7,792 bases of DNA from a bacterium (GTDB lineage Bacteria > UBP18 > UBA7526). Location of the stretch: positions 1-7,792 of the forward strand of contig DRGV01000079.1 in NCBI GenBank assembly GCA_011049955.1, read 5' to 3'. Shown here piece by piece: positions 1-6,480 of this stretch. The position numbers and the translations under genes were made by a program. Every line of letters starts with the position of its first letter. Position 1 is the stretch's first letter. A model generated the notes under the pieces. That model was not told the origin of the DNA, did no database searches, and worked only from the letters and a program-made list of their open reading frames with translations.

Positions 1-2
1 CC

Positions 3-353
3 TATGAGATATCCTCCCTGGAGGAGGAGAACGGCTTCCCTACTCTGGTCTCTATCAATCAGGAGATCTATCGTTTAGAGATAGAGGAGACGGAAAAGCT
101 CGCTGTCCGACGAAAGATAGAGAGATTAGAAGAGAAGGAAGAAGGAGCCATTCTCTCTTCTATGAGTGGCCAGATAATAAGTGTTGAGGCTAATGAGGGA
201 GATCGGGTGGGGAAGGGTGAGGTCATCCTTATCTTAGAGGCCATGAAGATGGAGAGCGAGGTCTTCAGCCCCAAGGAGGGAAGAATAAAAGAGATAAGAG
301 TGGCCAAGGGAGATATGGTCAATACTGGAGATGTCCTGGCGGTCATAGAATGA
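3..353 (+). CDS. Biotin carboxyl carrier protein/domain, 3' end (5' part outside window)
   Basis: The reading frame is open from the left edge (frame 3) to a TGA at 351-353, giving about 116 visible residues. The last 65 or so form a biotinyl/lipoyl-attachment domain with the motif EAMKMES; the lysine codon at 246-248 is the expected biotinylation site, flanked by the usual glycine turns (EGDRV before, KGDMV after). Ahead of it lie a short strand-like stretch (IYRLEIEE) and a charged linker, as in carrier subunits of acyl-CoA carboxylases, sodium-pumping decarboxylases and pyruvate carboxylase subunit B. An internal ATG at 162 would start right at the domain, but the upstream frame is coding in character, so I take the gene as truncated by the window. 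It may be a free carrier subunit or the end of a larger protein. Proximity to the mutase genes suggests it carries CO2 to or from (S)-methylmalonyl-CoA/propionyl-CoA; that substrate is inferred from context. Confidence 0.88.
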   Translation, partial: YEISSLEEENGFPTLVSINQEIYRLEIEETEKLAVRRKIERLEEKEEGAILSSMSGQIISVEANEGDRVGKGEVILILEAMKMESEVFSPKEGRIKEIRVAKGDMVNTGDVLAVIE

Positions 354-358
354 AGATA

Positions 359-382
359 GATCCTGGATGCTTGATCCTGGAT
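359..382 (+). repeat. Short direct repeat (2 x gatcctggat)
   Basis: Two identical copies of gatcctggat (359-368 and 373-382) lie 14 bases apart in the 84-base spacer between the biotin carrier gene and the CoA-transferase gene. They begin five bases after the stop codon. I see no convincing promoter or terminator in the rest of the spacer. It may be remnant simple repeat like those elsewhere in this window; function unknown. Confidence 0.45.
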
Positions 383-437
383 AAGGTCATCCGGACAATA
401 GATAGCCTTATATTACTAATTTTATCAGAGGGAGAGG

Positions 438-1661
438 ATGGAAAAGCCATTAGAAGGGATTAGAATTCTTGATTTATCGCGTATCCTGGCTGGTCCTTAC
501 TGCTCGATGCTTCTGGCTGATATGGGAGCCGAGGTTATTAAGGTTGAGCGGCCAGGTAAAGGTGATGACACGCGAGCATTTGGTCCTCCTTTTATTGAAG
601 GTGAAAGTGCTTATTTCTTAAGTATTAATAGAGGTAAGAAAAGTATCACTGTAAATTTTAAAAAAGACAAGGGAAGAGAGATTATTTACCAACTAATTAA
701 AAAATCGGATGTTCTTTTAGAAAATTTTCGCCCGGGAACTCTAGATAAGATTGGTCTGGGCTATGAGACGATAGAAAAAATCAATCCTCAGATTATCTAT
801 ACCTCTATCTCTGGTTTTGGTCAGATAGGACCAGAAAGACTTAAGGCCGGATATGATCTGACTGTGCAGGGCATGGGAGGAATAATGAGTTTGACGGGTG
901 ACCCATCTGGCCCTCCCTATAAAGTGGGCACATCTATCAGTGATATTCTGGCTGGAATCTATGCCTGCCAGGGAATACTTTTAGCATTGATTGCTCGTAA
1001 CAAAAATGGCAAAGGTCAGAAGGTAGACGTCTCAATGCTTGATTGTCAGGTCTCTCTTCTCACCTATCAGGCAGGTATTTATTTTGCCACCGGTTTGGTT
1101 CCCAAGCGCAAAGGGAATCAACATCCGACAATCTGTCCCTATGAGACATTTAAGGCATCTGATGAGTATATCAATATTGCTATTGGCAATGACAAATTAT
1201 GGCAAAAATTTTGTGATCTGCTTGCCCCATTAGAGAAAAATTCTCTAACGGGGCTTGGACTCAAAGAGATTAAGGACGATCCAAAATTCTCATCTAACCC
1301 TAAACGGGTAGAGAATCGGGATGAGCTATTCCTAATTATTGGAAAGATTATTCGTGAGAAAAAAGCCCAGGAGTGGCTTAAGATTTTTGATGGTGAAGGC
1401 ATTCCTGCTGGTCCCATTCTTTCTGTAGATAAGGTCCTCAGTCACCCTCAGGTACTGGCCCAGGAGATGGTGGTTGAAGTTAATCATCCCAAATCAGGGA
1501 AGATAAAACTTACCGGTATCCCAGTGAAGTTATCAGCTACTCCGGGTTCTATCGATAAACCTCCGCCCCTTTTAGGTGAGCATAATGATGAGGTTCTCTC
1601 TCATATTTTAGGATACAGTAAAGAAGAGATTAAGAGTCTTAAGGAAGAGGGAGTAATTTGA
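438..1661 (+). CDS. Family III (CaiB/BaiF/formyl-CoA transferase type) CoA-transferase
   Basis: This 407-residue protein has the family's normal length and landmarks. The N-terminus ([17 protein letters not shown]) and the stretch [21 protein letters not shown] match the CoA-binding fold. [15 protein letters not shown] is characteristic. Asp169 in TSISDILAG coincides with the catalytic aspartate of formyl-CoA transferase, which forms the acyl-enzyme intermediate. The C-terminus ([12 protein letters not shown]) is typical. Residues about 263-274 are extra relative to the usual form and are encoded by a hairpin-forming palindrome. The start ATG follows a purine-rich Shine-Dalgarno (GGAGAGG, 431-437). 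The stop overlaps the mutase start, so the two are probably co-translated. In this context a propionyl-CoA:succinate transfer (or a related C3/C4 dicarboxylate pair) is plausible, but family III members use many acids and the substrate cannot be read from sequence. Confidence 0.93.
   Translation: MEKPLEGIRILDLSRILAGPYCSMLLADMGAEVIKVERPGKGDDTRAFGPPFIEGESAYFLSINRGKKSITVNFKKDKGREIIYQLIKKSDVLLENFRPGTLDKIGLGYETIEKINPQIIYTSISGFGQIGPERLKAGYDLTVQGMGGIMSLTGDPSGPPYKVGTSISDILAGIYACQGILLALIARNKNGKGQKVDVSMLDCQVSLLTYQAGIYFATGLVPKRKGNQHPTICPYETFKASDEYINIAIGNDKLWQKFCDLLAPLEKNSLTGLGLKEIKDDPKFSSNPKRVENRDELFLIIGKIIREKKAQEWLKIFDGEGIPAGPILSVDKVLSHPQVLAQEMVVEVNHPKSGKIKLTGIPVKLSATPGSIDKPPPLLGEHNDEVLSHILGYSKEEIKSLKEEGVI
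1224..1254 (+). repeat. In-frame palindromic element inside the CoA-transferase gene
   Basis: A 31-base hairpin with left arm gccccattagagaa (1224-1237), an AAA loop (1238-1240) and right arm ttctctaacggggc (1241-1254). Thirteen of 14 positions pair; the only mismatch is A1229 with C1249. It encodes residues A263 to T271/G272 in frame. Homologous CoA-transferases usually pass from the FCDLL-type segment almost directly to the [14 protein letters not shown] segment, so these residues look like an insertion. This suggests a small palindromic repeat that entered a coding region without breaking the frame. Confidence 0.72.
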
Positions 1662-3352
1662 TGGATGCGGTGAAGAAGGAGAAAAAAAACTGGGAGGAGA
1701 AGGTTTTAAAAAAGGTTCTGGAGAAACGTCCAGAGCGAAAAAAGTACTTTGAAAACTACTCAAAGATCAAGATAGGGCGCCTCTATACCCCGGAAGATAT
1801 AGAAGATTTAGATTATTTAAAAGATTTAGGCTTCCCGGGCAATTTTCCCTTTACCCGAGGAGTCCAGCCTACCATGTATCGTGGAAAACTCTGGACCATG
1901 CGTCAATATGCCGGGATGGGAGATGCAGAAGAATCAAATAAACGGTATAAATATTTATTAAAACAGGGTCAGACCGGTCTATCAGTGGCATTCGATTTAC
2001 CTACTCAAATTGGTTATGATTCTGACCATCAACTGGCTATTGGTGAAGTGGGAAAGGCTGGAGTGGCCATTGACTCCCTGGCCGATATGGAGCTTCTTTT
2101 CAAAGATATCCCCTTAGATAAAGTAAGCACTTCTATGACCATTAATGCTCCCTGCGCAATTATCCTTGCTATGTACATTATGGTTGGTGAAAAACAGGGC
2201 GTAAATTTGAGTCAGCTAACCGGTACTACTCAGAACGATATCTTAAAAGAGTATATTGCCCGGGGAACATACATCTTTCCTCCTCTTCCTTCTTTACGAC
2301 TTACCACTGATGTTATTGAATATGCTTCTAAGTACCTACCCAGATGGAATCCTATCAGTATAAGTGGCTATCACATTCGGGAGGCAGGAGCTACTGCAGT
2401 TCAGGAGCTCGCCTTTACTCTGGCCAATGGATTGGCTTACATAAAGGCTCTTAAAATGAGGAATTTGAACCCCGACGATTTTGCTCCCCGCTTCTCTTTC
2501 TTCTTTGCCGTCCATAACAACTTTTTTGAAGAGGTAGCCAAATTCAGAGCTGCCCGTAGATTGTGGGCAAGATTGATGAAAGAAAGATTCAAGGCAAAGA
2601 ATCCAAAATCAATGATGCTCCGTTTTCATGCCCAAACTGGCGGCGCTACCTTAACTGCTCAACAGCCGGACAATAATATTGTTCGGGTTACTTTGCAGGC
2701 CCTGGCTGCTGTTTTAGGAGGTACTCAGAGTCTGCACACCAATTCCCGAGACGAAGCCCTTGCCCTCCCCAGTGAAGATTCTGTGCGCATTGCCCTGCGT
2801 ACCCAGCAGATTATTGCTTATGAGAGCGGGATTAGTGACACAGTGGATCCCCTGGCTGGTTCGTACTATCTGGAGTCCCTGACCAATCAAATGGAGAAGC
2901 AGGCCTTGACCTATATTAAGAGGATTGATAAATTAGGAGGAATGCTACAAGCAATTGAGAGAGGATTTATCCAGAGAGAGGTCCAGAATAGTGCCTATCT
3001 TCTTCAGAAGAAGATAGAGAAGGAAGAAGAAGTTGTTGTAGGTCTGAATAGATTTCGGAGTGAGGAAGAGAGCAAACTTGAGAAACTGATTTTGGATCCA
3101 AAAATAGAGGAGAGACAGAAGAAGCGTCTAAAAGAGTTGAAGAATAAACGGAATAAGGAAAAGGTCAAAAAGGCCCTGAATGATATTAAGAAAGCCATTC
3201 ACCCCGCCCCGGCACGCAGGAGCGGGGTTCATAAACAGGAGAATCTAATGCCGGTGATATTGGAGGCAGTGGGGGTCTATGCTACTGTTGGTGAGATCTG
3301 TGAGGTTATGCGTCAGGAATTTGGTGAATACAGGGAATCGGTTAGTATATGA
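1661..3352 (+). CDS. mcmA1: Methylmalonyl-CoA mutase, catalytic (large/alpha) subunit
   Basis: Catalyses the radical, adenosylcobalamin-dependent interconversion of succinyl-CoA and (R)-methylmalonyl-CoA. At 563 residues it is the TIM-barrel part only; the B12 domain is the next gene. Visible landmarks: [17 protein letters not shown] with Tyr83 (Tyr89 in the Propionibacterium enzyme), [12 protein letters not shown] with Gln191, [12 protein letters not shown] with Arg213 (Arg207 equivalent, binds the substrate carboxylate) and [10 protein letters not shown] with Tyr237-His238. The Tyr/Arg pair points to methylmalonyl-CoA rather than isobutyryl- or 2-hydroxyisobutyryl-CoA, whose mutases differ at these sites. 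Residues 514-523 ([10 protein letters not shown]) are an extra segment encoded by a palindrome. Start choice: ATG 1661 shares its A with the upstream TGA and sits about 8 bases after GAGGGAG; a TTG at 1658 in the same frame is the alternative. It overlaps the B12 subunit by four bases (ATGA). Confidence 0.96.
   Translation: MDAVKKEKKNWEEKVLKKVLEKRPERKKYFENYSKIKIGRLYTPEDIEDLDYLKDLGFPGNFPFTRGVQPTMYRGKLWTMRQYAGMGDAEESNKRYKYLLKQGQTGLSVAFDLPTQIGYDSDHQLAIGEVGKAGVAIDSLADMELLFKDIPLDKVSTSMTINAPCAIILAMYIMVGEKQGVNLSQLTGTTQNDILKEYIARGTYIFPPLPSLRLTTDVIEYASKYLPRWNPISISGYHIREAGATAVQELAFTLANGLAYIKALKMRNLNPDDFAPRFSFFFAVHNNFFEEVAKFRAARRLWARLMKERFKAKNPKSMMLRFHAQTGGATLTAQQPDNNIVRVTLQALAAVLGGTQSLHTNSRDEALALPSEDSVRIALRTQQIIAYESGISDTVDPLAGSYYLESLTNQMEKQALTYIKRIDKLGGMLQAIERGFIQREVQNSAYLLQKKIEKEEEVVVGLNRFRSEEESKLEKLILDPKIEERQKKRLKELKNKRNKEKVKKALNDIKKAIHPAPARRSGVHKQENLMPVILEAVGVYATVGEICEVMRQEFGEYRESVSI
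3201..3228 (+). repeat. In-frame palindromic element inside the mutase gene
   Basis: A perfect 7-bp inverted repeat, accccgc (3201-3207) and gcggggt (3222-3228), encloses a 14-base GC-rich loop. The segment encodes roughly [10 protein letters not shown] (residues 514-523), between the lysine-rich helix ending in KKAI and the conserved [11 protein letters not shown] segment. In relatives the linker here is short and variable, so an insertion would be tolerated. The local GC content is much higher than in the surrounding gene, which supports a foreign insert. Like the element at 1224-1254, it has CCCC...GGGG-type ends. Confidence 0.62.
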
Positions 3353-3759
3353 GAAAAAAGATAAGAGTTCTAATTGCAAAACCTGGTCTGGATGGTCATG
3401 ACCGGGGAGCAAAGGTGGTGGCGAGGGCTCTGCGTGATGCCGGGATGGAGGTCATCTATACTGGTATCCGCCAGACTGCTGAACAGATTGTCAATACTGC
3501 TATTCAGGAAGATGTTGACTGCCTGGGTCTGAGCATCCTTTCTGGTGCTCATCTTAAGCTTTTTCCAAAAATAGTAAAACTTCTCAAAAAGAGAGGTGGA
3601 AAAAATATTTTAATCTTTGGTGGCGGGATTATTCCTTCCGAAGACATTCCTGAGTTAAAATCAATGGGTGTTAGTAAAATTTTTGGCCCGGGTACCAAAA
3701 CCCAGGGGATCATTGATTTCATTAAAACGCAGATTGACGCAGATGGAAAGCGCAGATAA
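3349..3759 (+). CDS. mcmA2: Methylmalonyl-CoA mutase, cobalamin-binding (small) subunit
   Basis: This 136-residue protein is a free-standing B12-binding domain, equivalent to the C-terminal domain of one-chain mutases. The base-off/His-on signature DGHDRG (D15, H17, G20) supplies the lower axial histidine (H17) to cobalt. The SxL motif (S62-I63-L64 in GLSILSGAH) and the glycine-rich IFGGGIIP (G91-G93) that lines the nucleotide tail are also present. It starts inside the stop of the catalytic subunit (ATGA), with a weak AGGGA about 12 bases upstream, so translation is probably coupled and keeps the subunits stoichiometric. The fold should end near GIIDFIK; the last residues (about [10 protein letters not shown]) and the stop codon are encoded by a run of cgcagat repeats, so the tail appears to be an add-on. 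Confidence 0.96.
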   Translation: MRKKIRVLIAKPGLDGHDRGAKVVARALRDAGMEVIYTGIRQTAEQIVNTAIQEDVDCLGLSILSGAHLKLFPKIVKLLKKRGGKNILIFGGGIIPSEDIPELKSMGVSKIFGPGTKTQGIIDFIKTQIDADGKRR

Positions 3760-3767
3760 ACGCAGAT
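3727..3767 (+). repeat. cgcagat direct repeats overlapping the end of mcmA2
   Basis: Four imperfect units: acgcagat at 3727-3734, acgcagat at 3737-3744, gcgcagat at 3750-3757 and acgcagat at 3760-3767. The first three lie inside the B12-subunit reading frame, and the stop TAA (3757-3759) sits at the boundary of units three and four. A degenerate purine-rich run of gatga/gacga units continues to about 3800. The array resembles the acacagat units found after the ATP-grasp gene at 6439-6480. Confidence 0.75.
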
Positions 3768-3800
3768 GAAAGATGAGAGATGAAGGACGAGAGACGAAAA

Positions 3801-3840
3801 ATCCCCCCTCCCCTAAATTCTTTCCCCATGGGGAGAGGAT
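3801..3840 (+). repeat. Imperfect C/G-rich palindrome upstream of meaB
   Basis: A C-rich left half (3801-3813) faces ggggagaggat (3830-3840). Pairing is atcc with ggat at the outside and tcccc with gggga inside, with a mismatch and small bulge between. Within it tccccatgggga (3823-3834) is a perfect 12-base palindrome that could form instead. There is no T tract, so a rho-independent terminator is not supported. The G-rich right arm is the only Shine-Dalgarno-like sequence near meaB, so folding could hide it; this is inference. The sequence looks like an intergenic repeat rather than gene-specific DNA. Confidence 0.55.
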
Positions 3841-3858
3841 TAATGAGTATGTGAAATT

Positions 3859-4629
3859 ATGGGCCTGATTGAAAAAATATTGCAGGGAGACCAGAAAGCA
3901 GCTGCGAAATTAATCTCAAAAATAGAGGACGAACCAACCTCAGCATTAGAAGAGCTTAAAGTTCTTAAAGAAAGGATTGTTCCTGTTCACACCCTAGGTA
4001 TAACTGGTCCTCCGGGAGTGGGAAAGAGCACCTTGATTGCCCGCCTCATTGAACGTTACCGAGAGAAAAACAAGAAAGTTGGTGTGCTGGCCATTGACCC
4101 CTCCAGTCCTTTCACGGGAGGGGCTCTTCTAGGCGACCGCATCCGCATGCAGATGCACAGCCCGGATGAAGGGGTTTTTATTAGAAGCATGGCCACCCGC
4201 GGTCAATTAGGAGGGCTTTCCCGGGCTACTGCCAAGGCAGTTAAGGTTCTGACTGGTTGGGGGGCTGATGTAGTGGTTGTGGAGACTGTTGGTGTAGGTC
4301 AGGATGAAGTGGAAGTGATGAGAGTTGCTGATACCATTGTGGTTGTTCTCTCTCCTGGTCTTGGTGATGATATTCAGATGATGAAGGCCGGGATATTGGA
4401 GATTGGGGATATTTTTGTGATTAATAAGATAGACCAGGGGGAAACGGGACATCTGGAACGCAACCTGGAATTGGTCAGGCCAGGAAGAGAAAGGGAAGGA
4501 TGGGTTCCTGCCATTATTAAAACTATTGCCGTAAAGGGTTCAGGTATTGACGAGCTCCATCAAAAAATTGAGGAACACCGAAAATATTGTGGAAAACCGA
4601 GGGAAGTTGAGAGAGCAGATGAAGATTAA
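3859..4629 (+). CDS. meaB: MeaB/ArgK-family GTPase, methylmalonyl-CoA mutase chaperone (short C-terminus)
   Basis: G3E-type P-loop GTPase that gates adenosylcobalamin loading and protects or rescues the mutase. In this 256-residue protein I see the Walker A loop GPPGVGKST (50-58), the family-specific [15 protein letters not shown] (80-94), the Walker B/switch ETVGVGQDE (142-150), NKID for guanine recognition (189-192) and an AVKGSG G5-like loop (224-229). The N-terminal helix ([18 protein letters not shown]) is normal. Usual family members have roughly 310-330 residues; this one stops just after the IEEHRKY helix, so most of the C-terminal dimerisation arm is missing. I found no other frame that restores it. 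The start ATG lacks a properly spaced Shine-Dalgarno (nearest GGGGAGAGG is 20 bases upstream), and an in-frame TGA at 3844-3846 rules out an upstream start. It overlaps the epimerase gene by 11 bases. Confidence 0.94.
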   Translation: MGLIEKILQGDQKAAAKLISKIEDEPTSALEELKVLKERIVPVHTLGITGPPGVGKSTLIARLIERYREKNKKVGVLAIDPSSPFTGGALLGDRIRMQMHSPDEGVFIRSMATRGQLGGLSRATAKAVKVLTGWGADVVVVETVGVGQDEVEVMRVADTIVVVLSPGLGDDIQMMKAGILEIGDIFVINKIDQGETGHLERNLELVRPGREREGWVPAIIKTIAVKGSGIDELHQKIEEHRKYCGKPREVERADED

Positions 4630-5014
4630 TCACATTGGTATTGCGGTTAAAAGTATTGAAGAAGCTCTAAAATTTTATAGTGAGAGACTGGGGCTTGAGA
4701 GTAAGGAAGTAGTTGAAGTCCCGGAGCAGAAAGTGAAGGTAATAGCCTTACAGATTGGTGAGAGTAGGATCGAACTGCTTGAGTCAACCTCTCCTGATAG
4801 CCCGATTGCTAAATTCCTGGAGAAGAGAGGAGAGGGGATCCACCATATTGCCTTTGAGGTAACTGATATTGAAAAGAGATTAGAGGAGTTAAAAGAAAAA
4901 GGAATAAGGTTAATTGATGAGAAGCCCCGTCAGGGTGCCCATGGTACCAGGATAGCATTTATCCATCCTAAAAGCACCCAGGGAGTACTGATAGAATTAG
5001 TGGAAAGGTATTGA
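4619..5014 (+). CDS. mce: Methylmalonyl-CoA epimerase (VOC/glyoxalase fold)
   Basis: Converts (R)- to (S)-methylmalonyl-CoA, joining the mutase to the biotin enzyme. The 131-residue protein has the two-repeat VOC fold. Predicted metal ligands are His5 (INHIGIAV), Glu52 (RIELLES; glutamine in some relatives), His76 (GIHHIAFEV) and Glu126 (GVLIELVE). The [22 protein letters not shown] segment is typical of epimerases rather than other VOC enzymes. I start it at ATG 4619, because [10 protein letters not shown] is the standard N-terminus; the frame stays open back to 4547, but those 24 extra codons overlap meaB and do not look like the family. It overlaps the end of meaB by 11 bases, and the nearest SD-like GAGGGA is about 14 bases away, so it probably relies on ribosomes arriving from meaB. 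Confidence 0.95.
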   Translation: MKINHIGIAVKSIEEALKFYSERLGLESKEVVEVPEQKVKVIALQIGESRIELLESTSPDSPIAKFLEKRGEGIHHIAFEVTDIEKRLEELKEKGIRLIDEKPRQGAHGTRIAFIHPKSTQGVLIELVERY

Positions 5015-5017
5015 ATT

Positions 5018-6439
5018 ATGATTAAAAATTTTAATGAATTTGAAAAATACCTGAAAGAAAAAAATCCATTTAAAGGAAAATATTTTGCCTGGAATGGTAA
5101 AAGATATTTTGATGCCTTCCAGTTTATAACATTTATGCCCATACATCTTATCATTTGTGTGGATTATGGAATAGATACAGAAAAATACGAAAATAAATTC
5201 AAAATTCTTTCAATAGAGAAAGAAAGAAAGAAAAGGAGGGAATGGCACCACATATCTGAGGAAACATTTCAGGGGAAATTTGGGGAAAAAGTAAAGAAAT
5301 TTATTCTCGGTCTTGGTAAAAAAGTCTATCTCCTTACCTATCATTCATCAAAAGACATCGAAAAATTTATCAGTGAAAATCCGGATAAAATTAAACTTCT
5401 TGGACCAAAAATTGAGATGAAGGATTATCTTGACTGCAAAACCACCCTTCCCCAGGATTTGGCTCGGATAGGAGTTATCCCCAATCTGGAAGAAATAACT
5501 GACATCCAGGAGTTAGATTTTATAAGTAGTAAAGAGAAATACGGTATACCATTCGTTCTTCAGTGGGGAATTGGAGATTCTGGTAGCGGTACATTTTTTG
5601 TTAAAACGGAGGAAGAGTTTAATCGTCTGAAAAATGAAATTCCACCACAGGAAGTAAAAATTGCCAAATATATTAAAGGCTACAGTATTGCTATCTGTGC
5701 TGTGGTGTATCGTGATTCAGTCGTTCTTTCTCAGCCCAATATTCAAGTATGTGGGCAGCCGGAATGTGTATCAAAAAGTACAACTTACTGTGCCACCGAT
5801 TTTACCGCATCAAGTGAATTTACAGATAAACGGATGAGCCATATTTATGATTATACTTTAAAAATAGGTGAATGGATGAAAGCAAAAGGATATAGAGGTC
5901 TTTTTGGTATAGATTTTATCACAACAGATGAAGACCTTGATAATATTTATGTTTGTGAAGTTAATGCCCGGTTCACAGGTGAGGGAAGGTTCTATTCATT
6001 TTATCAGAAAAGGGAAGGATATGTACCGCTACAGTTCTTTCATCTAGCAGAATATCTGAATATTGATATACCTCGTGATGAAATTGAAACTTATAATAAT
6101 TCATTAAAACCACTTAAAGGTTCCTGTATAACTCTTCACAACATACTTCCATCAGATATTAAAGTTGGTGAGAATTTAGGCCCGGGAATTTATAAAATTA
6201 AGGATGGAAAACTGAAATATTTAAGAGATGGTATTTCTCTTCTGGATTTAAAAGATGAGGATGAGTTTGTTATCGGATGTGCGGTTCCTCCCAGAGGCGA
6301 GATTATTGAACCCGGTGCATCAATTTTAAGAATCCAGACATATAAATCCGTATTTGAAACCAAAACAAAGAGGTTCTATTCCTGGGTAAGAGATTTGATT
6401 CATATTGTTCGTAAAAAACTTGATCTAACTCCCGTCTAA
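5018..6439 (+). CDS. ATP-grasp family protein, substrate unknown
   Basis: The 473-residue protein is most likely an ATP-grasp ligase or carboxylase-like enzyme. The region around residues 136-165 (DYLDCKTTLPQDLARIGVIPN) resembles the start of the ATP-grasp fold. YGIPFVLQWGIGDSGSGTFF (175-194) fits the glycine-rich ATP lid, VKIAKYIKGYSIAICAVV (213-230) fits the strand with the conserved glycine, and GLFGIDFI (294-301) plus CEVNARFTGEG (313-323) provide the usual Mg-ATP Asp, Glu and Asn. The position where many relatives have an ATP-binding lysine is Gln182. The N-terminal 130 residues and C-terminal 120 residues match nothing I recognise; I see no signal peptide or membrane segment. It begins 3 bases after mce with a weak GAAAGG, so it is probably co-transcribed, yet it is clearly more AT-rich than its neighbours, which hints at separate acquisition. 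Its link to methylmalonyl-CoA metabolism is unproven. Confidence 0.75.
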   Translation: MIKNFNEFEKYLKEKNPFKGKYFAWNGKRYFDAFQFITFMPIHLIICVDYGIDTEKYENKFKILSIEKERKKRREWHHISEETFQGKFGEKVKKFILGLGKKVYLLTYHSSKDIEKFISENPDKIKLLGPKIEMKDYLDCKTTLPQDLARIGVIPNLEEITDIQELDFISSKEKYGIPFVLQWGIGDSGSGTFFVKTEEEFNRLKNEIPPQEVKIAKYIKGYSIAICAVVYRDSVVLSQPNIQVCGQPECVSKSTTYCATDFTASSEFTDKRMSHIYDYTLKIGEWMKAKGYRGLFGIDFITTDEDLDNIYVCEVNARFTGEGRFYSFYQKREGYVPLQFFHLAEYLNIDIPRDEIETYNNSLKPLKGSCITLHNILPSDIKVGENLGPGIYKIKDGKLKYLRDGISLLDLKDEDEFVIGCAVPPRGEIIEPGASILRIQTYKSVFETKTKRFYSWVRDLIHIVRKKLDLTPV

Positions 6440-6480
6440 CACAGATGAGCACGGATGAAAAAACACAGATGAGCACGGAT
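6439..6480 (+). repeat. Tandem direct repeat acacagatgagcacggat (2 copies)
   Basis: Two identical 18-base copies of acacagatgagcacggat lie at 6439-6456 and 6463-6480, 24 bases apart, starting on the last base of the ATP-grasp stop codon. They share the (a)c(a/g)cagat core with the units at 3727-3767, so one repeat family flanks meaB-mce-ATP-grasp on both sides. Confidence 0.85.

Noticed and set aside
385..437. Possible promoter (TATATT at 409-414) before the CoA-transferase gene
   Set aside because: No -35-like hexamer stands at 16-18 bases upstream; AT-rich spacers produce such boxes by chance.
1658..1660. TTG start for the mutase catalytic subunit
   Set aside because: It is in frame, but ATG 1661 directly follows, overlaps the upstream stop and has better SD spacing; the difference is one residue.
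3004..3198. Phe/Ser-rich open frame on the - strand within the mutase gene
   Set aside because: It is the antisense shadow of a lysine/glutamate-rich helical region (Lys/Glu codons read backwards give Phe/Ser/Leu).
3684..3710. ttttgg...ccaaaa inverted repeat near the end of mcmA2
   Set aside because: Only six base pairs around the conserved KIFGPGTKT sequence; expected by chance.
3727..3767. CRISPR array
   Set aside because: The units are 8 bases with 2-5 base gaps and no spacer-length variable segments; they are simple direct repeats.
4098..4123. Perfect 7-bp inverted repeat cccctcc / ggagggg inside meaB
   Set aside because: It encodes the invariant family motif [14 protein letters not shown] without extra residues, so it is explained by conserved protein sequence and codon choice rather than by an inserted element.
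4547..4618. Upstream extension of the epimerase frame to ATG 4547
   Set aside because: The 24 extra codons overlap meaB, do not resemble the epimerase family, and [10 protein letters not shown] at 4619 is the normal N-terminus.
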